A DNA stretch of 62,890 nucleotides, from contig JAKSKK010000009.1 in NCBI GenBank assembly GCA_024401745.1, positions 1 to 62,890 on the forward strand, in the 5' to 3' direction. A program made the position numbers and the translations under genes. Source of the stretch: Bacteroidales bacterium (GTDB lineage: Bacteria > Bacteroidota > Bacteroidia > Bacteroidales > UBA932). Below, in pieces: positions 62,146 through 62,890 of the stretch. The notes under the pieces were generated by a model. That model was given only the letters and a program-made list of their open reading frames with translations. It was not told the DNA's origin and searched no databases. Numbering within the stretch: the stretch's first letter is position 1; every line of letters starts with the position of its first letter.

Positions 62146-62595
62146 CTATCTGCGGGAGAGGCTCTTGGCGATGGCTACGTAATTCTCGTTAGATATGCGG
62201 GACTGCTCGAACTGCTCCTTTGCCCAGATCTCGATCTTGAAGCCAATGCCAAAGAATTCCACTTCCTTGGTTACACCTATTGCGTCAAGAAGGTCCCGGG
62301 ATATGGAGATTCGCCCGAGCCGGGCGTCTGGCTCCACTATGTCACAGTCACGCATGTATTCTCTCCAGAACGTGACGTGATCGGGATTGAAGAAGTCGAG
62401 AGAATCCTTGATCTTCTCTGACTGGGCATTCCACTCTTCGAAAGTGTACATCTCCAGACAGGGGTCGTAGATGCTCTTCTTGATGACAAACCTCGAGTCG
62501 CTTCCAGCGGGCAATACGCCTCTGAATGACGCCGGAAGGACCAGGCGGCCCTTGTCGTCGACTTTGGAGGGATATTTTCCGATGAATGTGACCAT
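62146..62595 (-). CDS. mraZ: Transcriptional regulator MraZ
   Basis: 149 residues with two AbrB/SpoVT-like halves: KYPSKVDDKGRLVLPASFRG near the start, and the second RISISRDLLDAIGVTKEVEF region. MraZ binds repeated short boxes upstream of its own gene and controls the dcw cluster. It is the first gene of the cluster. A TATCTTTG -7 element lies 22 bases upstream and candidate boxes just beyond. Confidence 0.95.
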   Translation of the reverse strand: MVTFIGKYPSKVDDKGRLVLPASFRGVLPAGSDSRFVIKKSIYDPCLEMYTFEEWNAQSEKIKDSLDFFNPDHVTFWREYMRDCDIVEPDARLGRISISRDLLDAIGVTKEVEFFGIGFKIEIWAKEQFEQSRISNENYVAIAKSLSRR

Positions 62596-62617
62596 TTTTA
62601 ATTCTTATACGCAAACG

Positions 62618-62625
62618 CAAAGATA
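62618..62625 (-). promoter_or_regulatory. -7 element (TATCTTTG) of the mraZ/dcw cluster
   Basis: TAnnTTTG match on the minus strand, 22 bases before the mraZ ATG. No TTTG at standard -33 spacing; the candidate MraZ boxes occupy that position. Confidence 0.6.
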
Positions 62626-62628
62626 ATA

Positions 62629-62671
62629 AAAATTTTCCACTTCATTACACTTTCACCCAAAATTTTCCACT
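62629..62671 (-). promoter_or_regulatory. Candidate MraZ-binding region with a 13-base direct repeat
   Basis: AAAATTTTCCACT occurs at 62629-62641 and 62659-62671, exactly 30 bases apart. Read on the mraZ strand, GTG triplets start at 62670, 62650 and 62640, in a 10-base phase, as known for MraZ boxes. An additional GTG at 62656 is out of phase. Confidence 0.45.
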
Positions 62672-62791
62672 ATTTGTGCGAAACGCATTCAAGAGGGCAT
62701 GGCGCCCCCGTGGAGGACGATTCTTTTCTTTTTTCTTGTTGATCTTAAAATCGTTGGCCAGGACTGGTGATTATATCAGAAATAATTGACT

Positions 62792-62799
62792 ACCTTTGA
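62792..62799 (+). promoter_or_regulatory. -7 element (TACCTTTG) for the right-edge lipoprotein
   Basis: TAnnTTTG match 19 bases before the ATG at 62819. The 120 bases between the MraZ boxes and this element show no other feature beyond a small GGGCATGGCGCCCCC palindrome. Confidence 0.55.
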
Positions 62800-62818
62800 G
62801 ATGCAGGATAACTTTTCA

Positions 62819-62890
62819 TGAGGAGATCAGTAAAGTATTACGTATTAGGCATTCTTGTTCTTGCAGTGATTTCTTGCGGGAAGAGGCAGC
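62819..62890 (+). CDS. Lipoprotein, N-terminal 24 codons only (truncated by the window edge)
   Basis: ATG at 62819 opens a frame that runs to the end of the window: a basic start (MRRSVKYY), a hydrophobic stretch (VLGILVLAVI) and a lipobox ending SC followed by GKRQ. This is a typical lipoprotein signal peptide with Cys at residue 20. A TACCTTTG promoter element lies 19 bases upstream. It is divergent from mraZ. The mature protein is outside the window, so no function can be given. Confidence 0.6.

Noticed and set aside
1-62890. tRNA, rRNA, transposase, integrase, toxin-antitoxin or phage genes
   Set aside because: Nothing in either strand supports one; the sequence is packed with the genes listed and intergenic gaps are short. 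Small structured RNAs cannot be excluded by eye.

Overview
The window comes from a member of the Bacteroidota, most likely an uncultured or gut/rumen Bacteroidales with fairly GC-rich DNA. This rests on two SusC/SusD pairs, lipoprotein signal peptides throughout, Bacteroidota-type -7 promoter elements (TAnnTTTG), a DUF4249/TonB-receptor operon, DUF4957/DUF5123 and DUF4861 proteins, and the order of the division/cell-wall (dcw) cluster. I cannot name a genus. The window is almost fully coding, and no stretch over 300 bases lacks a gene. I saw no rRNA, tRNA, CRISPR array, transposase or phage gene.

Layout. (1) 1-3394: the end of a surface-polysaccharide locus: the C-terminus of a BY-kinase with a Tyr-Gly repeat tail, a WlbA-like nucleotide-sugar dehydrogenase, a nucleotidyltransferase and, on the other strand, a CpsB/YwqE-type phosphotyrosine phosphatase. 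(2) 3503-13850: an apparent eight-gene operon, kdgK-kdgA-exuT-LacI regulator-hypothetical-TonB receptor-DUF4249 lipoprotein-macroglobulin-like protein. (3) 13852-20263: uxaB-uxaA on the minus strand, divergent from uxaC and an SGNH esterase/pectin methylesterase fusion. (4) 20264-38081, all minus strand: a pectin utilisation locus of GH28, PL1, SusC, SusD and a 1799-residue beta-helix lipoprotein, then GH105, kduD, kduI and a DUF4861 lipoprotein. (5) 38251-39518: rpiB-truB. (6) 39566-46099: an orphan SusC/SusD pair and a divergent metallophosphoesterase. (7) 46077-62595, minus strand: mraZ-rsmH-ftsL-PBP-murE-mraY-murD-ftsW-murG-murC-ftsQ-ftsA-ftsZ-gltX. (8) The first 24 codons of a lipoprotein at the right edge.

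How the genes work together. Regions 2-4 encode a nearly complete route from pectin to central metabolism. Esterases remove methyl and acetyl groups; PL1 and GH28 cut the homogalacturonan backbone; SusC/SusD and the large lipoprotein capture and import fragments; GH105 releases unsaturated uronate. KduI and KduD convert unsaturated uronate to 2-keto-3-deoxygluconate (KDG), while UxaC, UxaB and UxaA convert galacturonate to KDG. KdgK and KdgA then give pyruvate and glyceraldehyde-3-phosphate.

The most interesting signals are: (a) a CpG-centred palindrome, CGTGCACGTGCACG or a close variant, in the three divergent control regions of this route plus one copy inside the GH28 signal-peptide codons, probably the operators of the LacI-family regulator encoded in the kdg operon; (b) a small inverted-repeat element present both in the kduI-kduD spacer and in frame inside uxaA, where it and adjacent hairpin-rich DNA add about 83 residues to the enzyme; (c) a TonB receptor/DUF4249/macroglobulin-like module joined to the hexuronate operon; and (d) candidate MraZ boxes, possible leaderless promoters and a terminator inside an opposing gene. 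All functional statements are inferences from sequence alone.
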